Source: an uncultured Bacilli bacterium
GTDB lineage: Bacteria > Bacillota_I > Bacilli_A > RF39 > UBA660
Direction of reading: 5' to 3'
Assembly (NCBI GenBank): GCA_944359705.1
Contig: CALVSZ010000003.1
Coordinates: 1 to 33,026, forward strand
DNA: 33,026 nt
Shown here: piece by piece, positions 15,933 to 24,077 of the stretch
Position numbering within the stretch: the first letter of the stretch is position 1
How the letters are laid out: the number at the start of each line of letters is the position of its first letter
The notes under the pieces: generated by a model
Told to the model about the DNA's origin: nothing
The model's input: the letters and a program-made list of their open reading frames with translations, nothing else
Databases searched by the model: none
Translations under genes and position numbers: made by a program

Positions 15933-16165
15933 CTTTTTATATTTTGCAATTCAAAACGATATTCTTGCTTAACGTTTGGATATTTAACTTTATCTACTTT
16001 GGAAGTAAACATATCATAAGGTCTTATATATAATTGGTTATCTCCATATAAAGCTCTATACACAACACATTTTTCCATAGTTTCAGAATATAGACCTATA
16101 TCCTCAACAATATAATAGTCTCCTTTAAAATGTTTATATACTCCTTTAATTTTAACTTCATTCAT
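15917..16165 (-). CDS. DUF1653 family protein
   Basis: 82 residues, a single compact domain. The sequence VYKHFKGDYYIVEDIG, followed by VVYRALYGD and IRPYDMFTSKV, is the hallmark of DUF1653: an SH3-like small barrel beginning with a Y-x-H-[FY]-KG-x-x-Y motif. Molecular function of the family is unknown to me. Its ATG overlaps the end of murC by one base, so the two are translationally coupled and co-regulated. Confidence 0.85.
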   Translation of the reverse strand: MNEVKIKGVYKHFKGDYYIVEDIGLYSETMEKCVVYRALYGDNQLYIRPYDMFTSKVDKVKYPNVKQEYRFELQNIKSVKEN

Positions 16166-17451
16166 TATAACAACTCCTTTAACTCTTTTTCTAAAACAGA
16201 TAAATCATTAGGACTCATAAATATGTAAACACTACCTTTATGTTTAGATAATATTTTAGCATCATTCATATTTAAATGATAACCATTATTTAATTTATCT
16301 ATTATTATATTGGATGTAATATTAGGATAATCTTCTTGTTTTTCCCTAGCAGGATGAATATCTAATACATATGCATAGTTAGCAAGATTTAAATATTTGG
16401 CAATATCACTAGCAAATTCTTCTGTTCTAGTAAAAGTATGGGGCTGAAATATTGCTACAATACTCTTATTGGGATACTTTTGTTTTATTGCATTCATTGT
16501 TGCTTTTATTTCATTAGGGTGATGAGCATAATCATCAATTATTATAGAATCGTTAATAAATTCCTCGCTAAATCTTCTTTTAGCTCCTTTAAATTTGCTT
16601 AAGTTATATTGAATTTCTTTACTATTTAATCCCTCTAAATAACACGTAGTTATTACTGCTAGAGAATCTAATAATTGATGTTCTCCATATAATGGCAAAG
16701 TAAATTTACCAAATAAATTATCATTTATATATACTTCAAATTTAATGCCATTTTCATTATATTCAATATTTTTAGCAATTACATCATTATTGTTAGATAA
16801 ACCATAGGTAATAGGTTCTTTATCTAATATCATTTTACCAGTATATGGATCATCGCCATACATAATTACTTTTTTAACAGTTTTATTCGCTAAACTATTA
16901 TAAGCATCAATTACATCATCTATATCTTTAAAATAATCAACATGATCTAAATCAATATTAGTAATTATTAAATAGTATGGCGTATAATTTAAGAAATGCC
17001 TTTTATATTCACAAGATTCTAATGCAAAATAAGTATTTTCTTTACTAGCATATCCTGTTCCATCTCCGATTAAATAATTGGTATTAGGCAAAGTAATAGA
17101 TAACATTGCTGTTGTCGTAGTCTTTCCATGGCATCCTGATACGCATATTGTTTTAAACTTAGTCGTTAATCTTCCAACCATCTCTTCATATGTTATAATT
17201 TCTAAATTAAGTCTTTTTGCTTCAATTATTTCTGCATTATCATCAGTAATAGAAGCTCCCCTAATTATAATTAAACCTTCTTTTATGTTATTTTTATCAT
17301 ACACCATAATCTTTATATTTCTTTCATTTAAACCTATTTCTGTAAAAAAGTGTTTTTCAACATCACTTCCTTGAACACTATATCCTAAATCATGCATAAT
17401 ATTTGCAAGAGAACTCATCCCTGCTCCTTTAATTCCAATAAAATGATACAT
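16165..17451 (-). CDS. murC: UDP-N-acetylmuramate--L-alanine ligase
   Basis: 428 residues, near the normal length (about 430-460). Adds L-alanine to UDP-MurNAc with ATP in the cytoplasm, the first peptide step of peptidoglycan synthesis. Rossmann-type N-terminus FIGIKGAGMSSLA (4-16) binds UDP-MurNAc, the ATP loop is SGCHGKTTTT (105-114), TNIDLDHVDYF and YDDYAHHPNEI (DDYAHHP) are the Mur-ligase centre, and FQPHTFTRT is the C-terminal domain signature. Its presence shows the cell makes a murein wall, which argues against a true wall-less mollicute. GGGGGAATAAGT precedes ATG; trpS ends 2 bases upstream. Confidence 0.96.
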   Translation of the reverse strand: MYHFIGIKGAGMSSLANIMHDLGYSVQGSDVEKHFFTEIGLNERNIKIMVYDKNNIKEGLIIIRGASITDDNAEIIEAKRLNLEIITYEEMVGRLTTKFKTICVSGCHGKTTTTAMLSITLPNTNYLIGDGTGYASKENTYFALESCEYKRHFLNYTPYYLIITNIDLDHVDYFKDIDDVIDAYNSLANKTVKKVIMYGDDPYTGKMILDKEPITYGLSNNNDVIAKNIEYNENGIKFEVYINDNLFGKFTLPLYGEHQLLDSLAVITTCYLEGLNSKEIQYNLSKFKGAKRRFSEEFINDSIIIDDYAHHPNEIKATMNAIKQKYPNKSIVAIFQPHTFTRTEEFASDIAKYLNLANYAYVLDIHPAREKQEDYPNITSNIIIDKLNNGYHLNMNDAKILSKHKGSVYIFMSPNDLSVLEKELKELL

Positions 17452-17453
17452 AC

Positions 17454-18554
17454 TTATTCCCCCTTATTTTTATATTTTTCAATATGTGATTTAATCAATT
17501 CTTTATCATCAAAATAATTAATTTTCATAGCATCTTTTACTTCTTTTAAAGTAATACTAGCTTTTGCTCTTGCTTTAAGACTACCTTGCTCTAATATATT
17601 ATATACTTCTTCAATTTTATTTTCATATATTTTTCTTCTTTCCCTAATTGGAGTTAGTATTTCTTCTAATACATTAAATAAAAATTTCTTTATTTTAACA
17701 TCCCCTAAACCTCCACGATCATAATGAGCTTTCAATTCATCTAAATTTTTATATTCTGGCAAATATTTAGAAAAATGTTCATCTGTACAAAATGCATCTA
17801 AATATATAAAGACAGTATTACCTTCAATTTGTCCTGGATCATCTATCTTAATATGATTAGGGTCCGTATACATTGACATAACTTTTTTTCTTACTTCTTC
17901 TGTTGAATCTGATAAATATATACAATTCCCTAAACTTTTACTCATTTTTGCTTTACCATCTATTCCTGGCAATCTTAAACAAACTTCATTATCTGGAAGT
18001 ACTGCTTTAGGTTCTACTAATACTTTGCATTTATACGTACTATTAAAAGAACGTACAATTTCTCTTGCCTGTTCAATCATTGGAAGTTGATCTTCTCCAA
18101 CCGGGATAACATTAGCTTTAAAAGCCGTAATATCGGCCGCTTGACTAATTGGATAAGTCCAAAAGCCAACAGGAATTGATGTATTAAAATTTCTTAATTT
18201 AATTTCTGACTTAACCGTTGGATTTCTCTCTAATCTAGATACCGTAACTAAATTCATATAAAAGAATGTAAGTTCTGTTAATTCTGGAACCTGTGATTGA
18301 ATAAATAGTGTTACTTTTTCAGGATTTAATCCTACTGATAAATAATCAAGAGCTACTTCAATAATATTTTCTCTAATCTTATTTGGATTATCAGCATTGT
18401 CAGTAAGTGCTTGAGCATCTGCTATCATTATATACATCTCATCATAATCATTGCTATTTTGTATGTTTATTCTTTCTCTTAGAGAACCAACAAAATGCCC
18501 TAAATGTAGTTTACCTGTTGGTCTATCTCCTGTTAAAATTATTTTTTTAGACAT
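17454..18554 (-). CDS. trpS: Tryptophanyl-tRNA synthetase
   Basis: 366 residues, class I synthetase that charges tRNA-Trp. The HIGH-type signature is GKLHLGHFVGS (HLGH 17-20), and the KMSKS loop is intact at 203-207 (GKAKMSKSLGN). QVPELTEL and PVGEDQLPMIEQAREI are typical TrpRS segments. It is somewhat longer than the usual 330 residues, with a longer middle and C-terminal part. It heads the trpS-murC-DUF1653 operon from a promoter at 18578-18606. The leader is about 18 bases, so no T-box control is possible there. Confidence 0.96.
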   Translation of the reverse strand: MSKKIILTGDRPTGKLHLGHFVGSLRERINIQNSNDYDEMYIMIADAQALTDNADNPNKIRENIIEVALDYLSVGLNPEKVTLFIQSQVPELTELTFFYMNLVTVSRLERNPTVKSEIKLRNFNTSIPVGFWTYPISQAADITAFKANVIPVGEDQLPMIEQAREIVRSFNSTYKCKVLVEPKAVLPDNEVCLRLPGIDGKAKMSKSLGNCIYLSDSTEEVRKKVMSMYTDPNHIKIDDPGQIEGNTVFIYLDAFCTDEHFSKYLPEYKNLDELKAHYDRGGLGDVKIKKFLFNVLEEILTPIRERRKIYENKIEEVYNILEQGSLKARAKASITLKEVKDAMKINYFDDKELIKSHIEKYKNKGE

Positions 18555-18577
18555 ACCATCATCTCTTTTCTAAATTA

Positions 18578-18606
18578 ATTTTAGCATATTAAGAATTATT
18601 AGTAAA
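18578..18606 (-). promoter_or_regulatory. Promoter for trpS-murC
   Basis: Minus strand TTTACT (18606-18601), 17-base spacer, extended TGC then TAAAAT (18583-18578). Confidence 0.75.
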
Positions 18607-18619
18607 GAAAGAATTTATG

Positions 18620-18649
18620 CAAAAAAAGGAATGAATTAATACATTCCTT
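18620..18649 (-). terminator. Intrinsic terminator after the lipoprotein gene
   Basis: Minus strand AAGGAATG pairs perfectly with CATTCCTT (8 bp, 8-base loop), followed by more T. The TAA stop codon is in the loop. Confidence 0.85.
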
Positions 18650-19136
18650 GAAGTTTCTTTTTATCAATATTACTTAAACTTTCTAATTTCCAATTACCAT
18701 CTTTATCTTTTAATACATCAAGTTCTAATGTATAGGTAACTGTATCATTAGTATTTTCTAATCTCTTAATTTTTTCATCATTGTATTCTTCTAAAGTATA
18801 ATCTTTATCACTATATTCATCATTTAAGTCATTAATAGTTTTTTTATAATCATATACTTTTATTTGAACCGTAATTGTAGAAGTATCACCATCTATTTTT
18901 TCATCTTTTATTTCATAACTTAAATTTTTATATTGTTTTTCAATTAATTGTTTATATTTTTCTTTCTGATTATCATTTAAATTTTCTTTATCAATAATTA
19001 TATCTATTTCTGAAGATATATCACTATCTAACATTTGATATTTAGCTAATAATTCTTCTACTTTACTAGAAGGAGTATTTGTTAATGAACATCCAAATGT
19101 AAAAAATAAAATTAATAGTGGTAATTTCTTTTTCAT
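18636..19136 (-). CDS. Putative lipoprotein of unknown function
   Basis: 166 residues from ATG 19136, chosen for GGAGATGATATT upstream; an earlier in-frame ATG at 19184 would add a non-signal leader. KKK followed by a hydrophobic stretch ends in TFGC, a slightly unusual lipobox with Cys16 as the lipid attachment site. The mature region is charged with alpha then beta pattern (SYEIKDEKIDGDTSTITVQI, TVTYTLELDVLKDKDGNWKLESL), like small NTF2/cystatin-type folds. Expected on the outer face of the membrane. It is the last gene after the WG-like gene and recX. Confidence 0.7.
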   Translation of the reverse strand: MKKKLPLLILFFTFGCSLTNTPSSKVEELLAKYQMLDSDISSEIDIIIDKENLNDNQKEKYKQLIEKQYKNLSYEIKDEKIDGDTSTITVQIKVYDYKKTINDLNDEYSDKDYTLEEYNDEKIKRLENTNDTVTYTLELDVLKDKDGNWKLESLSNIDKKKLQGMY

Positions 19137-19183
19137 AATATCATCTCCACTATTAATATTTATCATATCTATAAAATTATACA

Positions 19184-19807
19184 TTAAAATTCATAATTAT
19201 TTAATACTTCTAATATCATACTAGAAGAATATCCCAAATTAATTAAATTAGTATATATTTTATTTTTCAACAAAAACCCTTTGTATTTCTTATTAGATTT
19301 TATAAACTTAGTTATTAACTTATTTATTTTTTCATATATAATATCTTCATCTATAGTGCTTATACATTTACTTATAATATTATTATCTATATTATGTTTT
19401 TTTAATTCTAGTTCAATTTTATATGGCCCCATTGTTGTAAAATTCAACTTGTCATTAATAAAAGCCTGTGTAAAAATAGCATCATTTAACAAATTATTTT
19501 TAATTAATCTTTCTATTATAATATTAATTACTTCTTCACTATATTTTTTACTTTTCAAATATACTTTCATTTCATTAATACTTCTAAGCCTTATTCCAAT
19601 ATAATTAATGCTTTTACTATAAGCCTCTTCATATACATTATCATTCATAATGATATTATATAAACTATCATCAATATCTTTTTTATATAATAAGTTATTT
19701 TTTAAAATAACATCTTCATAAGTATCAATAGTACTACCATCTTCTAAAAACAATTTATATTTACCATTATTTTCTTTTTTATATTTAATTATTTTTATAA
19801 CAATCAC
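19184..19807 (-). CDS. recX: RecX-like regulatory protein
   Basis: About 204-207 residues. Matches the RecX layout: an N-terminal strand region (IKYKKENNGKYKLFLEDG), then three-helix repeats with IRLRSINEMKVYLKSKKYSEEVINIIIERLIKNN and the family-typical LLNDAIFTQAFINDKLNFTTMGPYKIELELKKHNI. RecX binds RecA filaments and limits strand exchange. The start is uncertain: GAGAGGTGA is clear, but GTG 19807 lies inside it, and no ATG or TTG follows in frame; an ATA at 19798 has ideal spacing and would give a protein beginning (M)KIIKYKKE. Located between the WG-like gene and the lipoprotein; recA is not in the window. Confidence 0.82.
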   Translation of the reverse strand: MIVIKIIKYKKENNGKYKLFLEDGSTIDTYEDVILKNNLLYKKDIDDSLYNIIMNDNVYEEAYSKSINYIGIRLRSINEMKVYLKSKKYSEEVINIIIERLIKNNLLNDAIFTQAFINDKLNFTTMGPYKIELELKKHNIDNNIISKCISTIDEDIIYEKINKLITKFIKSNKKYKGFLLKNKIYTNLINLGYSSSMILEVLNNYEF

Positions 19808-19820
19808 CTCTCAAGCAATA

Positions 19821-20570
19821 TTATTTGCGTCTTTTCACATTATTAAAACTATTATCAATTGCTTCTGATAGTTTTAAAAAGGTTCCATTTTGTTTACATA
19901 TTTTTATAAAATCGTAAATAGTACAAAAATATCCTTTGGCAAATAAAATTTTCTCATCATCTATAGCTATTCCATTACCATCAAATAATCCACCTACATT
20001 AAATGAAGTGTAAGGATAATCACTAAATTTTCCATCATACATATAAAATTCTTTTATTTTTCCATCTAAGCCAAAATAGGATACTTTTCTATCTGTAGAT
20101 ACTTTGGATAAAGGAATTGAGCCATTTGTAAAATTATAAACATCTATATAGCCTTTAAAAGAGGATTTATTATTTATATAATCTTCAACCATCATTCCAT
20201 CTGAAGATAAATACTTAAAAGTTCTATCAATCCATGATACCAAACCATCTTTGGCAACTAGTGCGTAACCTGAATTATTAAAATCAGTAGCATAATCATA
20301 ACGATAAGGCAATAATTTATTATCAGCTTCACGTAAATAACCATATTCCCCATTTTCTAATTTAATAACTTTTACTCCATTTATAAATTCATGAGCATCA
20401 TCTATAATTGCACTTGTAAAAGTAGGCCTACCTGTTAATGGTAAAATTACAGTAATAGAAAAACTATCGCCGTTTTTTAAATAAACTTTATATAAAATAT
20501 TACGATATTTTTCATCTATAACAGCTGTACTTATACTTCTTATTCTATAAATTTCATTTATATCATTCAT
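19821..20570 (-). CDS. WG-repeat-like protein
   Basis: 249 residues, no signal or membrane segment. The region about 75-140 follows the WG-beta repeat pattern: YGYLREADNKLLPYRYDYATDF, NNSGYALVAKDGLVSWIDRTFKYLSSDG. Further aromatic-Gly strands (YFGLDGKIKEFYMYDGKF, FNVGGLFDGNGIAI) suggest a beta-rich body. WG repeats are usually binding modules; partner unknown. GAGGTGAAATAG precedes ATG. First gene of a three-gene unit with recX and the lipoprotein. Confidence 0.6.
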   Translation of the reverse strand: MNDINEIYRIRSISTAVIDEKYRNILYKVYLKNGDSFSITVILPLTGRPTFTSAIIDDAHEFINGVKVIKLENGEYGYLREADNKLLPYRYDYATDFNNSGYALVAKDGLVSWIDRTFKYLSSDGMMVEDYINNKSSFKGYIDVYNFTNGSIPLSKVSTDRKVSYFGLDGKIKEFYMYDGKFSDYPYTSFNVGGLFDGNGIAIDDEKILFAKGYFCTIYDFIKICKQNGTFLKLSEAIDNSFNNVKRRK

Positions 20571-20592
20571 CTATTTCACCTCGAACAATTTC

Positions 20593-20602
20593 ATTGTACC
20601 AT
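20593..20602 (-). promoter_or_regulatory. Extended -10 promoter for the WG-recX-lipoprotein unit
   Basis: Minus strand TATGG then TACAAT (20598-20593). A weak -35 TTGTTT lies 18 bases upstream, next to the T-tract of the nrdG terminator. Confidence 0.45.
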
Positions 20603-20620
20603 AATTTTAATAAAACAAAC

Positions 20621-20677
20621 AAAAAAAGTATAATCAAATATACATATTTTTACGTTGTAATGGATTATACTTTTTTT
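20621..20677. terminator. Long hairpin terminator at the end of the nrd operon
   Basis: A perfect 15-bp inverted repeat (20621-20635 with 20663-20677) encloses 27 bases. On the minus strand the 3' arm ends in seven T; the other strand is symmetrical, so it could work in both directions. The 5' arm lies inside the nrdG coding region. Confidence 0.75.
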
Positions 20678-21194
20678 CTTCCTTATAAAATTTTTCTACT
20701 AAAGATATTTTATTTTCTTTTAAACTCTTAGGAACGTCAATTATTCTTTGATTGTATGAACCCCTAAATAATGCATCAAAACTTTTTTTACTAATATCAA
20801 ATTTCCCGTCCACTAATACATCAATATTATTTAATAAATTTAAAATACCTTGATCATTTTTACTTCTTCTTACTAATACTTCAAAGTCAAATCCTGTATA
20901 ACACCAAACATCTAAATTTTTGCTTTTTGCATATTTAGCAATTTCTGCACATTCATTTGGTTGAAAGAAGGGATCACCACCAGATAATGTAATCCCTTGA
21001 TGTCCCTCCAATTCATCAATCCAAGATTTAACTTCTTCAAAATCAATTAACGCCCCGCCTTCAAAAGAATGAGTTTGAGGATTTTGGCATCCCTTACAAT
21101 TATGTGAACATCCTTGCGTCCACAAAACTGCTCTTACTCCTTCACCATCAACAATGCTATCTTTTTGAAGTTCTGCAGCTAATCTTATTTGCAT
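20634..21194 (-). CDS. nrdG: Anaerobic ribonucleotide reductase activating protein
   Basis: 186 residues, radical SAM enzyme. The [4Fe-4S] motif CxxxCxxC is Cys29-Cys33-Cys36 (QGCSHNCKGCQNP), with GEGVRAVLW before it and the SAM-contacting GITLSGGDPFFQP after it. It reduces SAM to form the 5'-deoxyadenosyl radical that makes the glycyl radical on NrdD. Here the glycine is on a separate 59-residue protein whose TAA overlaps the nrdG ATG (TAATG), so the activase is translationally coupled to its own substrate peptide. The C-terminus (KKYNPLQRKNMYI) is coded by the terminator region. Confidence 0.94.
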   Translation of the reverse strand: MQIRLAAELQKDSIVDGEGVRAVLWTQGCSHNCKGCQNPQTHSFEGGALIDFEEVKSWIDELEGHQGITLSGGDPFFQPNECAEIAKYAKSKNLDVWCYTGFDFEVLVRRSKNDQGILNLLNNIDVLVDGKFDISKKSFDALFRGSYNQRIIDVPKSLKENKISLVEKFYKEEKKYNPLQRKNMYI

Positions 21195-21373
21195 TATGCT
21201 AATTTCTCATCAAAAATACCTTTAGTACTATGTTTTACTCTATCTCTTTCTTCTGCTCTTTTTCCATTATTAAATCTATCAGTAGTACCTACTAGATATC
21301 CTGTAATTCTTCTAATTCTTTCAAATTCAACGCCTTCCCCAACTTTTTTAACTTCTCTTACTTCTTCTTTCAT
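21194..21373 (-). CDS. Stand-alone glycyl-radical subunit of class III RNR
   Basis: 59 residues. Start ATG 21373 is fixed by AGGAAGG seven bases upstream; a longer in-frame reading back to 21409 has no ribosome binding site and overlaps nrdD. Residues 17-48 (FERIRRITGYLVG, then DRFNNGKRAEERDRVKH) correspond to the C-terminal glycyl-radical segment of single-chain NrdD; the E. coli end has RRVCGYLG and KRRVKH. The radical glycine is predicted to be Gly25. The nrdD gene just upstream lacks this segment entirely. The product should dock into the NrdD barrel and be activated by NrdG. Separate spare glycyl-radical parts are known for pyruvate formate-lyase (GrcA/YfiD), but here it seems to be the sole copy. 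Confidence 0.85.
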   Translation of the reverse strand: MKEEVREVKKVGEGVEFERIRRITGYLVGTTDRFNNGKRAEERDRVKHSTKGIFDEKLA

Positions 21374-21392
21374 TTTTATCCTTCCTTTCTTT

Positions 21393-23693
21393 TTATCTAC
21401 AGCATTCATTAATACTGTTTATTTTTTCAATACTAACTCCCTCACCTGAATGTCTTCCACATCCTGGGCAAATATCACCAATTACCCCAACGTAACCACA
21501 TACAGGATCTCTATCAACTGGATGATTAATAGCAGCATATCCCATATTATTTTCTTTCATAAGTCTAATTATTTGCTCAAATGCATCTATATTATTAACA
21601 GCATCTCCATCTAGTTCTATATAACTGATATGACCGGCATTAGTAAGTTCATGATAAGGTGCTTCTTTCTTTATTTTATCTACTACAGAGATATTATAAT
21701 ATACTGGTACATGAAATGAATTAGTATAGTATTCTCTGTCAGTAACGCCCTTTATTCTTCCATATATTGCCTTATCTATATTTGTAAATCTTCCTGATAA
21801 TCCCTCTGCTGGTGTTGCTAAACATGTAAAATTCAAATTGTATTCTTTTGCATATTGATCACATTTGTCACGCATAAACTTAATAATTTTAAGTCCTAAT
21901 TTTTGAGCTTCTTCACTCTCACCATGATGCTTTCCTATAAGTGCTTTCAAGCATTCTGCTAAACCAATAAAACCAATACTTAAAGTACCATGCTTTAAAA
22001 TTTTTCTAAGTCTGTCATTTGGTTTTAATTTTTCGCTATCTAACCATACTCCTTGACCAAGTAAAAATGGGAAATTATACATTTTTTTACTACATTGAAT
22101 TTCGAATCTTTCTAAGAGTTGATCTTTAACCATATCCATAAGTTCCTCTAACTCATCGAAAAATCCTTTTAAATCTGTTTTTTCATTAGTAATAATTCCA
22201 TGCTTTATTCCAAGCCTTGGTAAATTAATTGTAGTAAAAGATAAATTACCACGTCCCGGTGTTACTGCCTTATTAGGATCTGCTACATTTGCAAGTACCC
22301 TTGTACGACATCCCATATATCCAACTTCAGTAGTAAAATCTCCTTCTTTATAATATTGTTTATTAAAAGGTGAATCAATAAATGAAAAATTAGGAAACAG
22401 TCTCTTAGCAGACACCTTACAAGATAATCTAAACAAATCATAGTTTGGATCTTCTTTATTGTAGTTTACTCCTTCTTTAACTTTAAATATTGATATAGGA
22501 AATATTGGTGTTTCACCTTTACCCAATCCTGCATCTACTGACAACAAATAATTTTTTATAACCATTCTACCTTCTGGAGATGTATCTGTTCCAAAATTAA
22601 TTGAAGAAAATGGAACTTGAGCACCTGCTCTTGAATGCATTGTATTTAAATTATGAACAAAAGCTTCCATAGCTTGATAAGTTGTTCGATCTGTCTTAGC
22701 AAGTGCTATATCATACGCTTTTTCAAAAATTCTCTTAACTTCTCTTGATTCTTTATATATCCCTTCAAAAATACTTAAATCAAATTCAATACTAGTCAAT
22801 TTATCTATTTCTTTAGCAACTCTATCCATATTTACAAAACTAATAAAATCTGAAAAATCTAATAATTCATATACTGATTGTTTGAATTGCTTTTTAAAAG
22901 TCATAAGAACGCCTGGAGCTAAATAATAATCAAAAGCTGGAATACTTTGACCACCATGTTGATCATTTTGATTTGATTGAATAGCAATTGCAGCTAAAGC
23001 TCCATAAGACATAATATCCTTAGGAGGTCTTAAATGACCATGACCTGTTGAAAATCCATTTTTAAATAACTTATTTAAATCTATTTGCATACATGTAGTA
23101 GTTCCCATTGCTAAGAAATCCATATCATGAATATGTATATCTCCAGCATCATGAGCTTCAGCAAATTTCTTTTTCATTAAATATGCTTTGGCAAATTCTT
23201 TAGATACTGTTGAACCATATTGAAGCATAGTACCCATTGCTGAATTTCCATCAATATTAGCATTTTCTCTTTTAGCATTTTCTTCACTAGCACTTTTTAA
23301 CCCCAAGCCCTCTAAAGATTTTAAAAATTTATGCATCTTCTTTTCATCAGCAAAAGCAAGCCTTGATGCAGCTCTTCTCTCACGATAATTAGAAAATGAT
23401 TCATATACATCTTCATAGCCACATTTCTTTAATTCGTCTTCAATTAAATCTTGAATTTCTTCAATTTTAATTTTATCTATATTTTTAGAAACGTATTCCT
23501 TATCTATTCTTTTAATTACTTTTTGATATACTTTTTGAATATCTTTTTCATTATATTTTTTTTCTTCATCAGTATTAACACTATCAAAGCCTTTTTTTAT
23601 GGCTACTGCTATTTTTGAACCATCAAAATTGGTCTTCTTTCCATTTCTCTTAATTACTGATATAGACAATATTTTATCTTCGATATCTACCAT
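21393..23693 (-). CDS. nrdD: Class III ribonucleoside-triphosphate reductase, large subunit lacking the glycyl-radical tail
   Basis: 766 residues. Oxygen-sensitive reduction of ribonucleotides to deoxyribonucleotides. The ATP-cone allosteric domain is at about 10-105 (SVIKRNGKKTNFD). The ten-stranded barrel follows (DIHIHDMDF 185-193, HSRAGAQVPFSSINFGTD 353-370), with the thiyl Cys462 in GYMGCRTR. The C-terminal zinc region is DPVCGYVGVIGDICPGCGR with Cys732, Cys742 and Cys745; the usual fourth cysteine is missing, though the chain ends in ECCR (Cys764, Cys765). No RxxGY glycyl-radical motif occurs anywhere; that segment is the next gene, 19 bases on. RBS AGGAGGGAG. Promoter at 23724-23752. 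Confidence 0.95.
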   Translation of the reverse strand: MVDIEDKILSISVIKRNGKKTNFDGSKIAVAIKKGFDSVNTDEEKKYNEKDIQKVYQKVIKRIDKEYVSKNIDKIKIEEIQDLIEDELKKCGYEDVYESFSNYRERRAASRLAFADEKKMHKFLKSLEGLGLKSASEENAKRENANIDGNSAMGTMLQYGSTVSKEFAKAYLMKKKFAEAHDAGDIHIHDMDFLAMGTTTCMQIDLNKLFKNGFSTGHGHLRPPKDIMSYGALAAIAIQSNQNDQHGGQSIPAFDYYLAPGVLMTFKKQFKQSVYELLDFSDFISFVNMDRVAKEIDKLTSIEFDLSIFEGIYKESREVKRIFEKAYDIALAKTDRTTYQAMEAFVHNLNTMHSRAGAQVPFSSINFGTDTSPEGRMVIKNYLLSVDAGLGKGETPIFPISIFKVKEGVNYNKEDPNYDLFRLSCKVSAKRLFPNFSFIDSPFNKQYYKEGDFTTEVGYMGCRTRVLANVADPNKAVTPGRGNLSFTTINLPRLGIKHGIITNEKTDLKGFFDELEELMDMVKDQLLERFEIQCSKKMYNFPFLLGQGVWLDSEKLKPNDRLRKILKHGTLSIGFIGLAECLKALIGKHHGESEEAQKLGLKIIKFMRDKCDQYAKEYNLNFTCLATPAEGLSGRFTNIDKAIYGRIKGVTDREYYTNSFHVPVYYNISVVDKIKKEAPYHELTNAGHISYIELDGDAVNNIDAFEQIIRLMKENNMGYAAINHPVDRDPVCGYVGVIGDICPGCGRHSGEGVSIEKINSINECCR

Positions 23694-23723
23694 CTTATTT
23701 ACTCCCTCCTACATTACAAACTA

Positions 23724-23752
23724 ATTTTAATACATCGAAATACCTTTGTCAA
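23724..23752 (-). promoter_or_regulatory. Consensus promoter for the nrd operon
   Basis: Minus strand TTGACA (23752-23747), 17-base spacer, TAAAAT (23729-23724), 31 bases before the ATG. Upstream of the -35 on the same strand lie several A-tracts (plus-strand T runs at about 23765-23815), as in an UP element. The rest of 23760-24077 is AT-rich with no gene; it contains a 14-base palindrome AAAAGTATACTTTT at 23851-23864. Confidence 0.85.
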
Positions 23753-24077
23753 TACATTTTGTTCGTATTTTTCTTTTTTTGTTTTTTTCTGTATTTTTTC
23801 AAATTTGTTTTATATCATTTTTTTGCAAATACTTGTTTCTTATTTTTGACAAAAGTATACTTTTTCCTTATTTTTTAGGTATTTCGTCATTTTATAAATA
23901 TGTATTTTTTAAAATTATTTTAATTTTTAGTAATTTACATATTTTACATTTTTATATTTTTTAACATTTTTTAAAAAGAAAAAAACAAAGAAAGCGAACA
24001 CTACCACTTGTTAATTTTAATATTCTTTTCCTTGTTTTATTTTATATAAAAAAGTTAAAATCGAACTATTATTCGTT

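Noticed and set aside
21374-21409. Upstream in-frame extension of the small NrdD gene, or a frameshift joining it to nrdD
   Set aside because: A ribosome binding site stands 7 bases before ATG 21373, nrdD ends in a proper TAA, and the 12 extra codons overlap nrdD and do not resemble NrdD. A simple one- or two-base error would not produce this layout.
21374-21450. Intron or intein splitting nrdD
   Set aside because: The gap between the two reading frames is only 19 bases, with no room for a group I intron or intein, although such elements occur in other nrd genes.
23746-23964. Plus-strand frame of 72 codons in the nrdD upstream region
   Set aside because: Made almost only of Phe/Ile/Leu from T runs, no ribosome binding site, and it overlaps the nrd promoter.
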